Positions 8,155 to 19,718 are shown, numbered from the stretch's first letter. The stretch is DNA of 64,000 nucleotides from Euglena gracilis (GCA_039621445.1 CP154957.1:13132884-13196883), one strand, 5' to 3'. The notes: a model not told the origin generated them from the letters alone. Made by a program: numbers and translations.

Positions 8155-8692
8155 GGATGCTTCTGCACCATATGCACCGCGCACCGCATGTGGCACCGCG
8201 TGACAAGAATCAGGCACAACCTAAAATGAGCGAATGAGAGAAGAACACACGCAAAACCACCCATCGATTACAAAATTGCATTAAAAAAGCATCTTGGCCG
8301 ATTATTGGATTATTGGGTTAGCTGTTTTTGGCCCAAATCATCTGGTTTTGCCACCAGATCTCACCAAGTCTGTACCAATGGCCACTGAATCTGTGCCAGA
8401 AAATGGCCAAAAGTGGTCAAAAATGGGGGCCTAAAGTGGCCACAAATGCGCAAAAATGACCAGAAGCAGCCAAAAAAAAATAGAATAAAGCCAAAATGGA
8501 TTCAAGCAGCCAAAAGTGGTCTTGCTGATTTGCAGGAAACCAGACAAAAAAAGAATGGAAATCAACTACAGATGGGTTATTGGTGGAAATTTGTGAAAAT
8601 TGCACATTCGGAAATGATTCTCCTCATGCGGTGCGCCTCAATGTGCACTCGGTGCTGCACGTGGTGCGTGTGGTGCGGAATCTGCATCCCCA
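8155..8692. repeat. Dispersed repeat R1, copy 1 (empty site for a TAC element)
   Basis: Bounded by clusters of the GCACCGC motif in opposite orientation. The centre (CATCTGGTTTTGCCACCAGA, then TGTACCAATGGCCACTGAAT) is shared with 21045-21905. The copies diverge by small indels, and the second carries an extra 254-bp insertion (21208-21461). Here the corresponding site reads CGATTACAAAATTGC around 8270. No coding frame. It looks like a non-autonomous element of about 540 bp. Confidence 0.7.
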
Positions 8693-8868
8693 CAGCCCCC
8701 CCCCCAGCCCGGCGCGGAAACCCCCAAAGCCAGGCAACCTTAAACCATTTCCCAAAAATTTTCGGCGCTTCGAGTCGAAACCCATTCCTGGGCCTCAGGC
8801 CCAGGACCCCCCCCCCCCAGGGCGGTCCAGCCCCAGACCCACCCACCCACCCAATCCCCCTTGGTTGC

Positions 8869-9067
8869 ACTAAGGCTTCTTGTCCGTTTATGGCCGGCGC
8901 TGACTTCGCTTCTGGCCCAGCTTGCTGTGTGGTGAGTGGCCAGGGACCCCTGACACCAGTGCTCTTTTGTTGCTCCGCCTGGCCAGGTGAGCAACTCTGG
9001 TGTAATTCCAGCGCTGTAGGGACATACACTCACCTTGTGTGGTTGGTGTGGTTCCCGTGGGTGGTTC
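8869..9067. repeat. Dispersed repeat R2, copy 1
   Basis: Contains TTGCACTAAGGCTTCTTG, TTTATGGCCGGCGCTGACTT and CTCACCTTGTGTGGTTGGTG. The same blocks occur in order at 33707-33882, and in part at 16776-16850. No coding frame and ends not resolved. Confidence 0.65.
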
Positions 9068-9149
9068 CCACCCTCCCCCCCGGCCCGGGGGGGTGTCTTC
9101 TGACCCAAAAAGAAGCCCGGGGAGGAGGTTAGCTGCATAGCCGATGGTG

Positions 9150-10010
9150 ATGCAGGGGGATACAGAGGGGGGGGGGGAGAACTGGAACGAGGGGGGGTGC
9201 CATAATCAGCAATGACTGGCAGGGAGAAATGCACCACAAACCCCAACAAGACCATTGGGGGGATGTGCAACCTCTCGGAAACAAAGAGGGCGCCCCAGAG
9301 TGAGGTTGGCACCATTCCGAGGCATTATTGACCGCGGCAGAACAGAACGGCAAGGCCTGGGTGGGGGGGTCGACCCCCCCACCCAGGAGGCGGGGGGGGG
9401 GGGGGGCGACCCCCCCACCCAGGAGGCGGGGGGGGGTGGGGCGACCCCCCACCCACCCACCACAGCACTTTCATCGATTTTGGGAAAACGGGGATGCTGG
9501 CCGGGGAAAATATTTGACTTTTTTTGAAAAATGAACCCAAAATGCATGATTTTTTGATGGAAAACCACATTTTTTCACCAAAAAAATCTCAAAATTTTCA
9601 GGGTTAAAAATTGGTAGTTCTTTTAGTGGGGGGGGGGTGAAAAAAAACGAAGGTCAAAAAAAAATGGCCCAAATTTTGGCACAATCAAATTTTACTGACA
9701 ATTTTTATTTGAACTTTTTGGGTTTTTTCCACAGGATTTTTTTGCTTCAAAAACCTCTCAAAAATCAAATTTTGAGAAGATGTTGAAATTTCGGAAGGTG
9801 TGGAAAAAATGGGGGCTTGGGGGTTTTTTGGGGGGGACCTCCTATATGGGTCCCAAAATGGGTCAAAAATAAAACACCCGGCGCCGAAGGAGCTGGAAAA
9901 AAATTTTGGGGTCCAAAAATTGGTGATCCCGGAAATACAGGAAGAGGTGGTGGGGGGGTCGACCCCCCCCTACCCACCACCCTGGCTGTTTGGCCGATTC
10001 CCGTTCTGCC
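9150..10010. other. G/C-run region with a short tandem repeat, no gene seen
   Basis: Around 9358-9450 a unit ending in CCACCCAGGAGGCGGGGG is repeated about three times. The rest alternates A/T-rich lines with runs of 8-14 G or C, including GGGGGTCGACCCCCC palindromes (near 9366 and 9957). Open frames here come from the C-runs. Confidence 0.4.
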
Positions 10011-10029
10011 TTGCCTTGCGGGGGGGGGG

Positions 10030-10290
10030 GGGTCGGAATCGAACCAAAGGTGCAGCAAGCCCCCCGCCGCCAACGCCTGGGGCGGCATAAAGGCGATCAA
10101 AGCGGCGGCTTGGTCGGCGGAGCGTGGGGACGCCTGGGCCATGCACAGCGACAGCCCGAGGGGAGGAGGAGGGGCGCGGCCCCGCAGGCTCCGGACACCA
10201 GCGTCCGGGGTCAGGGCCTGTGCGAACGGCGTCCATTGCCTCAGCAAGGACAGGGCAAAGAACGCACCCCTCCAGGCCACAATTGGGAAC
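10030..10290. other. GC-rich exon-like island, strand undecided
   Basis: An isolated GC-rich stretch without homopolymers, open on both strands. Plus reads AANAWGGIKAIKAAAWSAER; minus reads ADQAAALIAFMPPQALAAGG with a possible acceptor (CCTTGCTGAG) on its upstream side. No family recognised. From 10300 to 10960 nothing is identified. Confidence 0.3.
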
Positions 10291-10963
10291 CACAGTTGAC
10301 GCGATAAACTTAGATGTCAAGGTTTTCAGCAGGCGATGCACTATATGCAACGTAGGCCAAAAGCCCGAAAAAAGAGGGTCAAGACCAGAGTTACGATTGT
10401 TCACTTTTGGGGGACAAAGCTGCGTGGAAAGACGAGGGGCCAAGCTGGGGGATGTTCAAAAATGTCCTGCACACACCTCATGCTTCATTTGGGAAATGCC
10501 CCGGGGCTAATCGTGAATTAGCAAAAATTGCAACCTAATTCTCAAATCAGCGTTTGAAGGAAAAACCATCCTGAAGCAGGGAGAAAGCAGTTTTTTTCAA
10601 GCTGGGGTTTAACCCTTGGTGAAAGAGCCTAGGATGAAAGAGCTCCTCACTTTGCTAAACCTGAGCTGTCCTGCTGGCCATTTAATAAAGAGCGGAATGG
10701 GAGTGGTCAGCGTTTGTGGCGGAGAAAGGAAAGGTTGGGTTCTTAGAAGGCAGAGCGCTGGAATGGAGGAACAAAATCAGGAAGAAAAGGAATTGGGCCC
10801 TAATGCTCTCCACCGTTGGCCAGGCCGCAACTGGGGCAAAGCCAGTCAACCTTGGAAGGGTCAACCTTGGAAGGTTGGCACCCAACCAAATTTGCATTCG
10901 CATATAAGAGCAAAAATGGGGGGGGGACACCAAATTTTTGAAATGCCACATTTCATGTCAGGA

Positions 10964-11190
10964 GGGAGGACCGGGTTCCTGCAACCTACGACCGGGGGGG
11001 GGGGTCGTAACACCCCGATAACCTGCAACCTGCGACCGGGGGGTGGCCATAAATGAGGGGGCGGTCGTAGGTAAGGTGGTGTTAAATTTTTTCGCAACCT
11101 GCAACCTGCGACCGGGGGGTGGGGGGTCATAACACCTCCATTACCTGCAACCTGCGACCAGGGGGTGGACATAAATGAGGGGTGGTCGTC
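10964..11190. repeat. TAC-element family, degenerate copy
   Basis: Internal repeats of this family are present (GGTTCCTGCAACCTACGACC, GTCGTAACACC, GTAAGGTGGTGTTAAATTTT), but both terminal TCGTACGAC palindromes are lost or mutated and no duplication is visible. Confidence 0.7.
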
Positions 11191-11328
11191 GGGCTTCTTT
11201 TTAAGGCCGTGGGGGGGGGGAGGGGGGTCCCCCCCCACCCCCCAGGGGTGGTGCGGGCCCCCCCGGGGGGGGGGGGACCTCCCCCCCAAAATCGGGCCCG
11301 TTAAAAGCAATTTTCAAAAAATTTGAGA

Positions 11329-11574
11329 CATGGCATAAAGTGGAGCCCCCACAGTACCCCACAGTACCCCACACACCCCCCCACACCCCCCCCCACACTA
11401 CCCCCCCACACCCCCCCCCACACACCCCCCCACACACCCCCCCCACACTCCCCCCCCACACTTCCCCCCCACACTCATGTTGACTGTGCGCAACTGTTCG
11501 GGTGTCATTTTTTTGACTTACTCGGCCTTCGGCCTCGTCGCGCCGCGGCCTTCGGCCGCGGCCCGGGGGGGCCG

Positions 11575-11612
<38 letters not shown>

Positions 11613-12176
11613 ACCCCCCCCAGAACCAAAATAACATCATCCCTTGTGTGTGCAAGGCAAGGGGAAGAAAATCCACTTTGTTGGTTTACAGTACCATGGG
11701 TGAGCAACAGCCTGATTCTTTTTTAAACCCAAGTTCACTGTGCGCAACTGTTCGGGTGTCATTTTTTTTGACTTACTCGGCCTTCGGCCTCGTCGCGCCG
11801 CGGCCTTCGGCCGCGGCCCGGGGGGGGGGGGGCCCCCCCCCCCCGGACCCCCCCCCAGAACCAAAATAACATCATCCCTTGTGTGTGCAAGGCAAGGGAA
11901 AGAAAATCCACTTTCCTCAGATTTGGCACCCCCTCACACACCCCCCCACACCCCCCCGGCACACACCCCCCCCCACACACCCCCACACGCCCCCCCACAC
12001 ACCCCCCCCACACATCCCCCCACACACCCCCCCACACTACCCCCCCACACACCCCCCCACACACCCCCCCACACACCCCCCCACACACCCCCCACACACC
12101 CCCCCACACACCCCCCCACACATACCCCCCACAGTACCCCACACTTAAGTGTGGGGGCTCCACTTTATGCCATATG
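11329..12176. repeat. Inverted-repeat unit enclosing C-rich minisatellites and an internal duplication
   Basis: ATGGCATAAAGTGGAGCCCC (from 11330) is inverted at its right end (GGGGCTCCACTTTATGCCAT, ending about 12172). Inside are two (CCCCCCCACACA)n blocks (about 11350-11470 and 11930-12145) and a direct duplication of about 190 bp (11484-11676 and 11735-11918) containing CCTTCGGCCTCGTCGCGCCG and the 3' block CATCATCCCTTGTGTGTGCA. Another piece of the same terminus is at 57505-57560. Poly-proline/threonine frames here are artefacts of the simple repeats. Confidence 0.65.
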
Positions 12177-12294
12177 TGAAAAATTTCGGCCGAAAAGGTA
12201 TACCTGGCGCCTCCGGCGCAGGACCCCCCCCCCCGGGGGGTCCGGCCCGGACCCCACCCCCCCCCCCCCCCCGCCTGGGGGGCTTCTGACTTAC

Positions 12295-12481
12295 CCGCCC
12301 CCCCCCTTGTCGTACGACCGGGTTCCTGCAACCTGTGACCGGGGGGGGGGTTATAACACCCCCATGACCTGCAACCTGTGACTGGGGGGTGGTCGTAAAT
12401 GAGGGGTGGTCGTACGACAAGGGGGGGGGGGGCGGGTAAAAAGATGCCTGGTGGTCGTACGACAAGGGGGGGGGGGACGGG
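12295..12481. mobile_element. TAC element, copy with a duplicated right end
   Basis: Starts CCGCCC after TAC (12292-12294), then CCTTGTCGTACGACCGGG. It ends GTCGTACGACAAGG, a G-run and ACGGG, followed by TAC (12482-12484). A first right-end-like sequence occurs at about 12410-12436, so the terminal segment is present twice. One internal repeat block is missing relative to longer copies. Confidence 0.75.
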
Positions 12482-12544
12482 TACCAATAACCATAAAATC
12501 TGCCCAGGCTTTGGCATCATCATATTGCCCCCCCCCCCCATGGC

Positions 12545-13640
12545 CCAACCTAGGCAGGGGGTAGCTGAGCTCTTATCTCTTTGGAGTAAGAGAGAAGATT
12601 GCCACAGGGGGAAAGAACCAGTGGATTATCACCATGACCCCGGCCCCGTTGCCGGATTTTTTTTTTCCAGTCGAGCGACTGGTTTTCCAGTTTCTGAATC
12701 ACCTCCGTTCAACCCCCAACTCCCCGCCAAGCCCAAATTATTCATCCGCGAAGGGGCCCACACCCCCAGTTTCGACTCTGCCATTTCGCCAGGGTGAGAT
12801 TTTTGGTAAAAAAAATCAATTTCTCGAAAATAGAAAATATACATTATCTCCGAAAATGTTGGTCAGAATAAATGTACCCCTGGAGGCCTCTATCGCCTCA
12901 TTCGCCGTTTTGGCTGCTGCCATGCTTCCGGCGTGCTTTTGGGGTCCAAAACGGCCCAAAAGGTGCTTTTTTGGCTGCTCTTGGTTTAAAAAAATCTCAT
13001 TCTTTCAAAATATCTCAACAATAAAGCAAAATCAAAGGAAATGTCCGGAGACCAAAAATGAAGCCCTTGGAATGCCCCATCCAACAATGCTTTACTTTTT
13101 CCCCCAACTCTTCGTGTAGCCCGAGCTATGGCCACCATAGCCCGGTGGCCATGGCTACCGAGCTATTTTTCGGCCAATTTTGGCCCATTTCAGGGGTCAT
13201 TTTTGGGCTGTTTTTTTGGGCCAGAAAATCGATGTTTCCCAAAAACATCTCGGAAATGAAGCAAAACCAAAGGAAATATTAGACCTAAATTGAAGCTCTT
13301 AAAATGCCTATCCAACAGTGTTTTGATTTCCCCAGAACTCCCCGCCAAGCCCGAGATATGGCCGAAAATAAAACAGCGCGGTAGGCTCCGACTCTGCCGT
13401 TTTCGGCCTTTTTGGGGGAGGAATCAAAGAAATGTCTGGCGACCAAAAATGAAGGTTTTTTTGGAACGCCCTCTCCAAACATACTTTACGTTTTCCCTAA
13501 CTCCCCACCTGGCCCGAGTTACGGCCATTTTTCGGCCGATGTTGGCCATTTTGTACACGTTTGGCTTGAGTTTGCTGTGTTCAGGCCAGTTTTTTGGTCA
13601 AAAAAAAATCAAAAACCTTAAAATACCTCCAAAATGGCAG
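12545..13640. repeat. Dispersed repeat R3, copy 1
   Basis: Shares an ordered series of blocks with 59165-60060 (same orientation) and 43680-44455 (inverted): GAGCTCTTATC, GGATTATCACCATGA, CAACTCCCCGCCAAGCCC, and repeating sub-blocks ending AAATGTCCGG-GACC. No coding capacity seen. Confidence 0.7.
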
Positions 13641-13963
13641 GGAATCAAATAGGGACCTAAAAAAAAAAACAGGCTGGCCTGCTTCCACCAGTTTGCCTAA
13701 TTGAGCTGGGCTGGGCCGGGCCGCCAGGTGGTGCCGAAGGCCCACCGTGGCAGCCGGATGGAGAGCTCAGCACCACACAAAACCTGGTCAGCTTCGGGGG
13801 TGGCCCCTTGCTTGGCGGGGTCAACGAGCGGCCAAGCCTCATGCCTGAAAAGAAGTCCGTGTTGACCGCAACAGGTCGAGGGAAAAATTTACTCCAATCG
13901 TCGGAGGGGGCCAACAAGGGGGGGATAGGTTTTCTGGGGCTTGTCCGAGCTTCAAGCTCATGC

Positions 13964-14048
13964 CATACCATTGCTCAGCGACCCCTGGGGGGGGGGGGAG
14001 GGGGGTCACTTTCCACTCTGAAAAAACCAGTCAGTCAGCAATGGTGTG
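13964..14048. mobile_element. Short MITE, family A (85 bp)
   Basis: Terminal inverted repeats CATACCATTGCT / AGCAATGGTGTG. Flanks GCTCATGC (13956-13963) and GCTCCGGC (14049-14056) match at 6 of 8 positions, a degraded 8-bp duplication. Contains AAAAAACCAGTCAGTC, the family hallmark. The remainder of 13650-14280 shows no gene. Confidence 0.6.
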
Positions 14049-14285
14049 GCTCCGGCTCAGCCATACAACACTGGAAAGCACTTCGCCCGTTGCAGTCGTC
14101 AGCCACATGAAGGCTTCGCTGTCAGCCGGCCCCCGGGTCCCCTGGGGGTGCCGAGGCCAAGGGTAACTACGTACCTCAGCGGTCCCCTAGGGCTAGCGGC
14201 GAGCCGGCTGCGCCAGGGAGAGAGCTGCTGGGAGATGAGGAGATGAGGGGTGGACTGTGTGGGGGAGGGTCCAGACCGCCATTTA

Positions 14286-14425
14286 GTGCGTATCACAACG
14301 TACCTGTGATACATTAATATTTTTTTGGTGATACGTATGTGATACATTAAATTTTTTTTGGTGATACATATGTGATACATTAAAAAAATTTTGGTGATAC
14401 ATGTGTGATACACAAATTCTCCTTG
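14286..14425. repeat. Tandem repeat of a GTGATACAT unit, block 1
   Basis: About four units of roughly 30 bp, each with TTGGTGATACATATGTGATA or a close variant followed by an A/T run. An equivalent block in the same direction is at 16308-16455; together they bracket the broken zinc-finger gene, so they may be ends of one larger unit. Confidence 0.75.
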
Positions 14426-14939
14426 GTGCAACGTATAATAAAAGTTGTGAAACACAAATTTGTAAAATGAAAAATTTACAGACAAACGCAAGATGGTGCT
14501 CACCCGGGCTTCAGGAACTCAGGTTCCCATGGCTGCTGCAGCCCCACTTCCGTGGTGCTGACCTGTCTGCCAATACAGGTCCACAGCACCTTTTTTTCCC
14601 TCATTTTTTGAGGCATGCACGGGGTTTTCTTTGGGCGGGTCCCCGGCAGCCATATTTTTTGTTTGTTTTTGTCAGCAACTTCTCAGCCGCTATTTTTTAA
14701 TTTTTGGTCGGGATGAGAGAATAATGGAACGAAATCTTCTACACTGTGCTGGATGAAGCTGCCAACTGACCCTTCACGTCTTCCATAAGACGCCTCGCCC
14801 CTGGTGGAATTGCCATGCGGTGCCATGTCCTCAATTGTGCTGAATCCAAAAATTTCCATGCTGTCAAGGCCCTCCTTCCGAAGGGAACCTTCAAAACGAC
14901 AGAAGACAGGATTCCGAGACAACAATTTCTCAAACCATG

Positions 14940-16222
14940 GACAAGAGTAATCACTTTTTTCCCTTCTGTGTTGAAACGACCTCCAATGGCAACATCTCTT
15001 TCGGAACTTCCTCAACCCCGACTGATGCCACAGAAGATGATTCTGCAGAGGATTCGAGGTCCCCCTGCGCCCCACTCTCTTCAGATGAAGCGGAAAGACC
15101 ACTTTCAATTCCTGGGTCAGCTTTTGTGCAAGCAGGCTTTTGCTTAAAGACCCCCGGGGGGGGGGTACTGGCTAGCCAATCGGCTAGACACTGGAAAAAG
15201 TGGACTAGCTAGCCCCCCCTCCCCCCCCCGGGGGGGGGGGTCCGGGGTCCCCCCGACTGGAAAAATGAGGTTTTTAACAGGTTTTTGGCTGATTATGTTC
15301 CAAAAATTTCCAAAAATGGCCAAAAACGGACATTTTTGGCCATTTTGGGGGGTACCCAAAAAAAATTTCGGCGCTTCGCGCCGGTCACTGAAAAAAAAAA
15401 TTCCACTAGCTAGCCCTGCTAGCAGTGCTAGCAGGGCTAGCTAGTCTGCTAGTCTGCTAGAAAACCCACTAGCCAAATTTGGACTAGCTGCAGTCCAGCC
15501 CCCCCCCGGGGGGGGTACTGCAATCCCTTAAGCAAAAGCCTGTGTGCAAGCGAAATAAATGACGCTGTTTGAAGATCGCAATCGCATTCTGCCGGGAAAT
15601 GGCATCGATGAGCACTGAGTTTCTTGCGCACCTCATCAAAAGAGAATTTCATGTCCGTCAAGGCCAATTTCAAACGCTGCAAGTCCAACAAATGAACGAA
15701 GCTTTCGGTAAGCGATTCCGTGCTTCACCATCCACAAAACGGTTTTAAACAACATCTTTGCTTGCGGTATCAAAGCGGACGGAAGCTGAATAAAAGATTG
15801 GGTCAGACCTGTTTGTGGTCGATTCAACATGGCCTTTGCAGCAAGATGATACTTTCCCTCGCAATGTGATTTGATGTTACAGAAAGTGTAGACTTTTGTT
15901 GGCAATGCAAGAGAATTCCGTTTCTGACCCGTTCCCGTAACTTTTGGATTCTGACGAAATTGATGGCAAATAGCACACCACATGCCACGGGATGCTTCAA
16001 AACGCAACCAATCTCGGCCATTCTTCCATTCCATTCGGAACTGGTGGCAATTTCCTTTTCAGGTGGGCAGTGTCACTTTCAATTTCTTTTCTGGGGGGGC
16101 AGACTCTGATGAAGAACCCTCTCCAGGAGGCGAATCGGGGATGCCCTCGTCCTCCACGTTCCGCAGCTCCGCGCAGTTGTCCTCCAAAACATCATCACAA
16201 GAAAAATGCTCCATTTGTCTGC
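14940..16222 (-). pseudogene. Broken zinc-finger protein, possibly the N-terminus of a hAT-type transposase
   Basis: Minus-strand reading from an ATG near 16219 gives an acidic serine-rich leader, an in-frame TGA at about 16059, then WKNGRDWLRFE, MWCAICHQF (CxxC) and KSHCEGKYH (HxxxxH). This is the spacing of a BED/TTF-like finger as found at the start of hAT transposases and related ZNF862-like proteins. A frameshift near 15690 moves the frame (HLLDLQRLKLALTDMKF), and a 410-bp MITE (15133-15542) interrupts it. Left of the MITE the frame can resume as an acidic serine-rich tail ending at a TGA near 14940. The DDE/RNase-H part of a hAT transposase is not visible, so the family call is tentative. 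Confidence 0.5.
15133..15542. mobile_element. MITE, family B (410 bp), with perfect 8-bp target duplication
   Basis: Perfect 15-bp terminal inverted repeats CAGGCTTTTGCTTAA / TTAAGCAAAAGCCTG, flanked by TGTGCAAG at 15125-15132 and 15543-15550. The interior has GC-run blocks and a GCTAGC-rich imperfect palindrome around 15400-15470. The 8-bp duplication fits hAT-type transposition. No ORF. Inserted in the broken zinc-finger gene. Confidence 0.93.
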
Positions 16223-16307
16223 AGAGAGGCAAAGAAACAAGGATAAAAAGTGGAACAGGAAGCTGAAAAAACATTTTGATGTAAAAATGTAAAAATTTCT
16301 AAAAAAA

Positions 16308-16455
16308 TGGTGATACATATGTGATACATTAAAAATTTTTTGGTGATACATATGTGATACATTAAAAAAATTTTGGTGATACATATGTGATACATTAATT
16401 TTTAGGCTGTGATACATGTGATACGTAAAAAAAAAATTTGGTGATACATACTAAC
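16308..16455. repeat. Tandem repeat of a GTGATACAT unit, block 2
   Basis: Four to five units with the same consensus and orientation as 14286-14425. On the minus strand all frames repeat MYHICITK-like peptide, an artefact of the tandem array. Confidence 0.75.
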
Positions 16456-16459
16456 TGGA

Positions 16460-18028
16460 GGTCTGGGAGGGTCTGCGGTTTGGAGGGCAGGGGTGGGGAG
16501 TGGGCTGGACATGCGTGCCACTCCCGACAAACCAGGCAACGAGAGTCGTGATGCCCGCTGGGGCAGCCAAATGTTAAAGAGGTTAAATGTACCTCCCCCC
16601 CCCCCCCGGTGCTTGGCTGGCCAAGACGAATTTGGGTCAAAAATCGCTTTTTGCATAATTCGCAGTTTTTGGGGCATTTTTGCGGTTTCCAATTTTTTTG
16701 GTACCCAGTTCAACCCCGGGTCTGGCCCAACCAGCCCGGGACCCCTGGGGGGGGTTTCCAACCACAAATTTTCCAGTTGCATTTCCTTGTTTGTTTATGG
16801 CCGGCGCTAAACTCGCTTCTGGCCCAATTTGTTTGTTTGTTGTCCCCCCCCCCGGGCCTGTTCCAGGTGCCAATTTTTAGGCAAAAAAAAAGCCCACGTC
16901 CAGCAGGATTGGATTTTTTCCCCAACCAAGCAGGCTCACCCCTGGCGCCACAGGCCCCAAAAATACCCAGAAATGACCTTTTTCAAGAGAAAGTTGGCTT
17001 GACCGGCAGGCACCGGGACCCAAAATCGACCCTCCCGGGGGTGGGGTGTTGCTGTGTGGGCATGGGATAGCATCCCCCCCCCTGCCGGGGTTTGTAAAAC
17101 AGCCTGCTCTGAGCTGGACCTCCTCAGGCAGGGTTGCATGGGAATCTCGGAGGGGGGGGGGGACCCCCTCCTACCTCCAGTTTTCGGTCGCCGAAAATTT
17201 TAGCCGCTTTTTGGGTCAAAAGGTCAATTTTTCTGAAATTTCTCAAAAATGGTGGGGAATCAAAAGAAATGTCCAATACCTAAATTGAAGCCCTTAAAAT
17301 GCCCTATCTAACAGTATTTTGATTTCCTGACAACTCCTGTCCCGATTTATGGTCATTTTTCGCCATTTTGCAAAAATTTCATGTTGAGCCTCAAAAAAAG
17401 TCCTAAAATACACTCCTGGCGCGAAACACCGGAAATTCTTTTGCCTCCGCAGAGGAGGGGGGGGGGTGGGGGTAGGGACCCCCCTTCCGAAACTAGGGGG
17501 GGGGGGACCCCCCCCCCTACCACCTTACCCCCCTAGGGGGGGGGAACCCCCCCACCACCAACCTCATGTCTGCGGAGCTTCCCATACAACCCTGTCCTCA
17601 GGTGGTCGCCAAGCGACGCACTGCTGGGGACTCTTTAACATCCCCCCCCCCCGGGCGCTTGGCCCCTCCTCCTTACATGCAAACTTGGCCCCCCTAAAAT
17701 TGGCCCCCTGGCGTAACCTTCAACCATGGCCTGGGCCCTTTCCGACACTTTGTCCATTTTTGCACCACCGAAAGCAAAAAATCCCTAACCGTCCAGCCGC
17801 CCTTACGTTATATTACCTTACATTAATTTTGTTGGGTCGGGTCCCAGGCTGGAAAAAGGCTGCTGGCTGTCCCCCCCCCTCCGGGGTGGGGTCAAATTTT
17901 CTTGGTGGGGGCAGGGGTGGCCAGAATCCCCCCTCCCTGCCAACCAGGACGGGGTGGAGGGTGGACGACCCCCTACCCACCCAAACCCACCCAGCCAGGG
18001 AAGTCACACCTCTCCGCCCCCTGGGCAG
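16460..18028. other. Repeat-rich stretch, no gene identified
   Basis: Includes a partial R2 copy (16776-16850, TTTATGGCCGGCGCTAAACT), pieces shared with the 41.05-41.5 kb repeat (GCATGGGAATCTCGGAGG near 17136, CAGTTTTCGGTCGC near 17178) and dense G/C runs (17455-17560). Confidence 0.4.
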
Positions 18029-18128
18029 TCCACCAACACGGAGGAGTGTGTGAAGGAGCTATGGTGGTTCGGACGGAGCGCTGGCCTCCAGAGGCCCTTT
18101 CATTCTCAGTCTCTACATCAGAATACCG
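18029..18128 (+). CDS. Exon-like island P1, unknown protein
   Basis: Acceptor CCCCCTGGGCAG precedes 18029 and a donor GTGAAT starts at 18129. Open frame of 33 codons plus one base: STNTEECVKELWWFGRSAGL then QRPFHSQSLHQNT. It is free of the homopolymers that surround it. Protein family not recognised. Strand and borders are inferred from splice consensus only. From 18130 to 19718 nothing convincing is seen. Confidence 0.5.
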
Positions 18129-19718
18129 GTGAATTTTGTTGCCATGTGGCATTGTTTGCACTGCATCAATTTTAACAAATGCTTGTCGATTAAAAAGATT
18201 TGAAGGTGAGAACATTCCCCATTCCCTGGGTGATTTCTTTCCCTTCAAGCTCATAACCAACGACATTTTTTTGTGCTAATTGCAATTAATATCCAAAAGT
18301 GGCCCATGAGAACATTTTGTGGAGTTGTTATTCTGGGGAGAAACACTAGACATTTCAAATTGGGAGGCCAGGTTTCTGCAGCTCGTAATTCTGATGTTGA
18401 CTGTTCCAACAATTGACCACTGCGTCGAAAATTTTTTTGGCATTTTTGACAAATTCCTGCCCGAAAAGAGCCTAAGGGTCATTTTTGACCGATTTTGGAG
18501 GGCGAAATTTTTCTGCCCTGCCTTTGCACCAGGCTAAAGATCGGTCACCCAGACTGCGGCACTGTATAGGTGTGGGTTGTGCCCCCCCCCCGGACCGGGG
18601 GTTGGACCCCCCACCTGCCCTTATATTGAACCCTGCACAATGCATAGCAACAAAGGTTTCAGAAATTGATGGGTTTTTATCGGGGAAGCGCCAGAAGGGA
18701 AAACCTTTGACTTTTTTGTGGGTACGTCCAGTAATTACTTCATTTTCTCTGAGTATTATTTCATGTTCTCTGAGCATTATTTCATGTTCTCTCTAGAATT
18801 TAGGGGGAAAAACCAAAAAGCGAAAAATTGCCAAATTTTGTCAAATTCTGAAAAATTTGGCAAACTTGCAACAAAATAACAAAAAAAAGCAAGTTGTGAG
18901 ACGTTCAAGGAATGGCCGGAATTCATTTCGCCTTCCATCTCAGGGACATGCGGAAAAATTTCGGAAAGGGAAAATATTGCGCAGAAATTGCAGAAAAACT
19001 GCGGGAATTGCGGAATATGTGGAAAATTGCGGAAAAATGCGAATAACAATCCCCCCCTGCAGAAAATACTTTGGACCAAACAAAAACACCAACACTGAAA
19101 TGGGAAAAACAATTCTTCAGGGCTTAGGATTCAAAATGCTCACTAGTGAAAGACGTTGTTCGCTTCATTCTGATTCTGGCAAATTGTCAGGCAAAAATGA
19201 TGTGGTCTTGTTTTCAAAAAGAAACATTAGATATCAGCTTTTGATCAGATTGAAATGTGACAATGAGAAAAATATCAAACGAGGGGTGAGCTCAATGAAG
19301 AGAATGACCTTCAGGAGCCCTGCAAAAAAAAACAGAATCCTTGAGATGAGAAATTCATGATAATACAAAAAATACTGGGACCTTCAAATGGGCAAGAACC
19401 AAAGGGGGGGCAAGGTATCAAGTGAGAGGGGGAGGAGGGTGTTCCGGCCCCGGGGGGAGTCGACCACCCGGGTAAAATCATCGGCGCAAAGCGGCAAAAA
19501 AATTTCTGAGGGATTCAAAAGGTGACTAAATTGGCAAAAACAGATGATGAAAACATAGGTTCTATGCGAGGGTCCCCGGACCCCCCCCCCCCGCAGCTCT
19601 GAGGAGGGAGGAGGGGGGATGGTCTGGACCCCCTCCCTCCCTTCCCCCTGTAAAAAAAAACCAACACTCACTTAACACCCTGGGGGGGGGGGTTGGCTGG
19701 GGACAAAAATGCGCACAG

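Noticed and set aside
11323-12541. Proline/threonine and glycine/valine-rich frames
   Set aside because: Translations of the CCCCCCCACACA arrays and C-runs; no start context, no domain.
18857-19360. 167-codon plus-strand frame (GLGFKMLTSERRCSLHS...)
   Set aside because: Basic A-rich composition, no recognised domain, no clear borders except a possible donor GTGAGC at about 19286.
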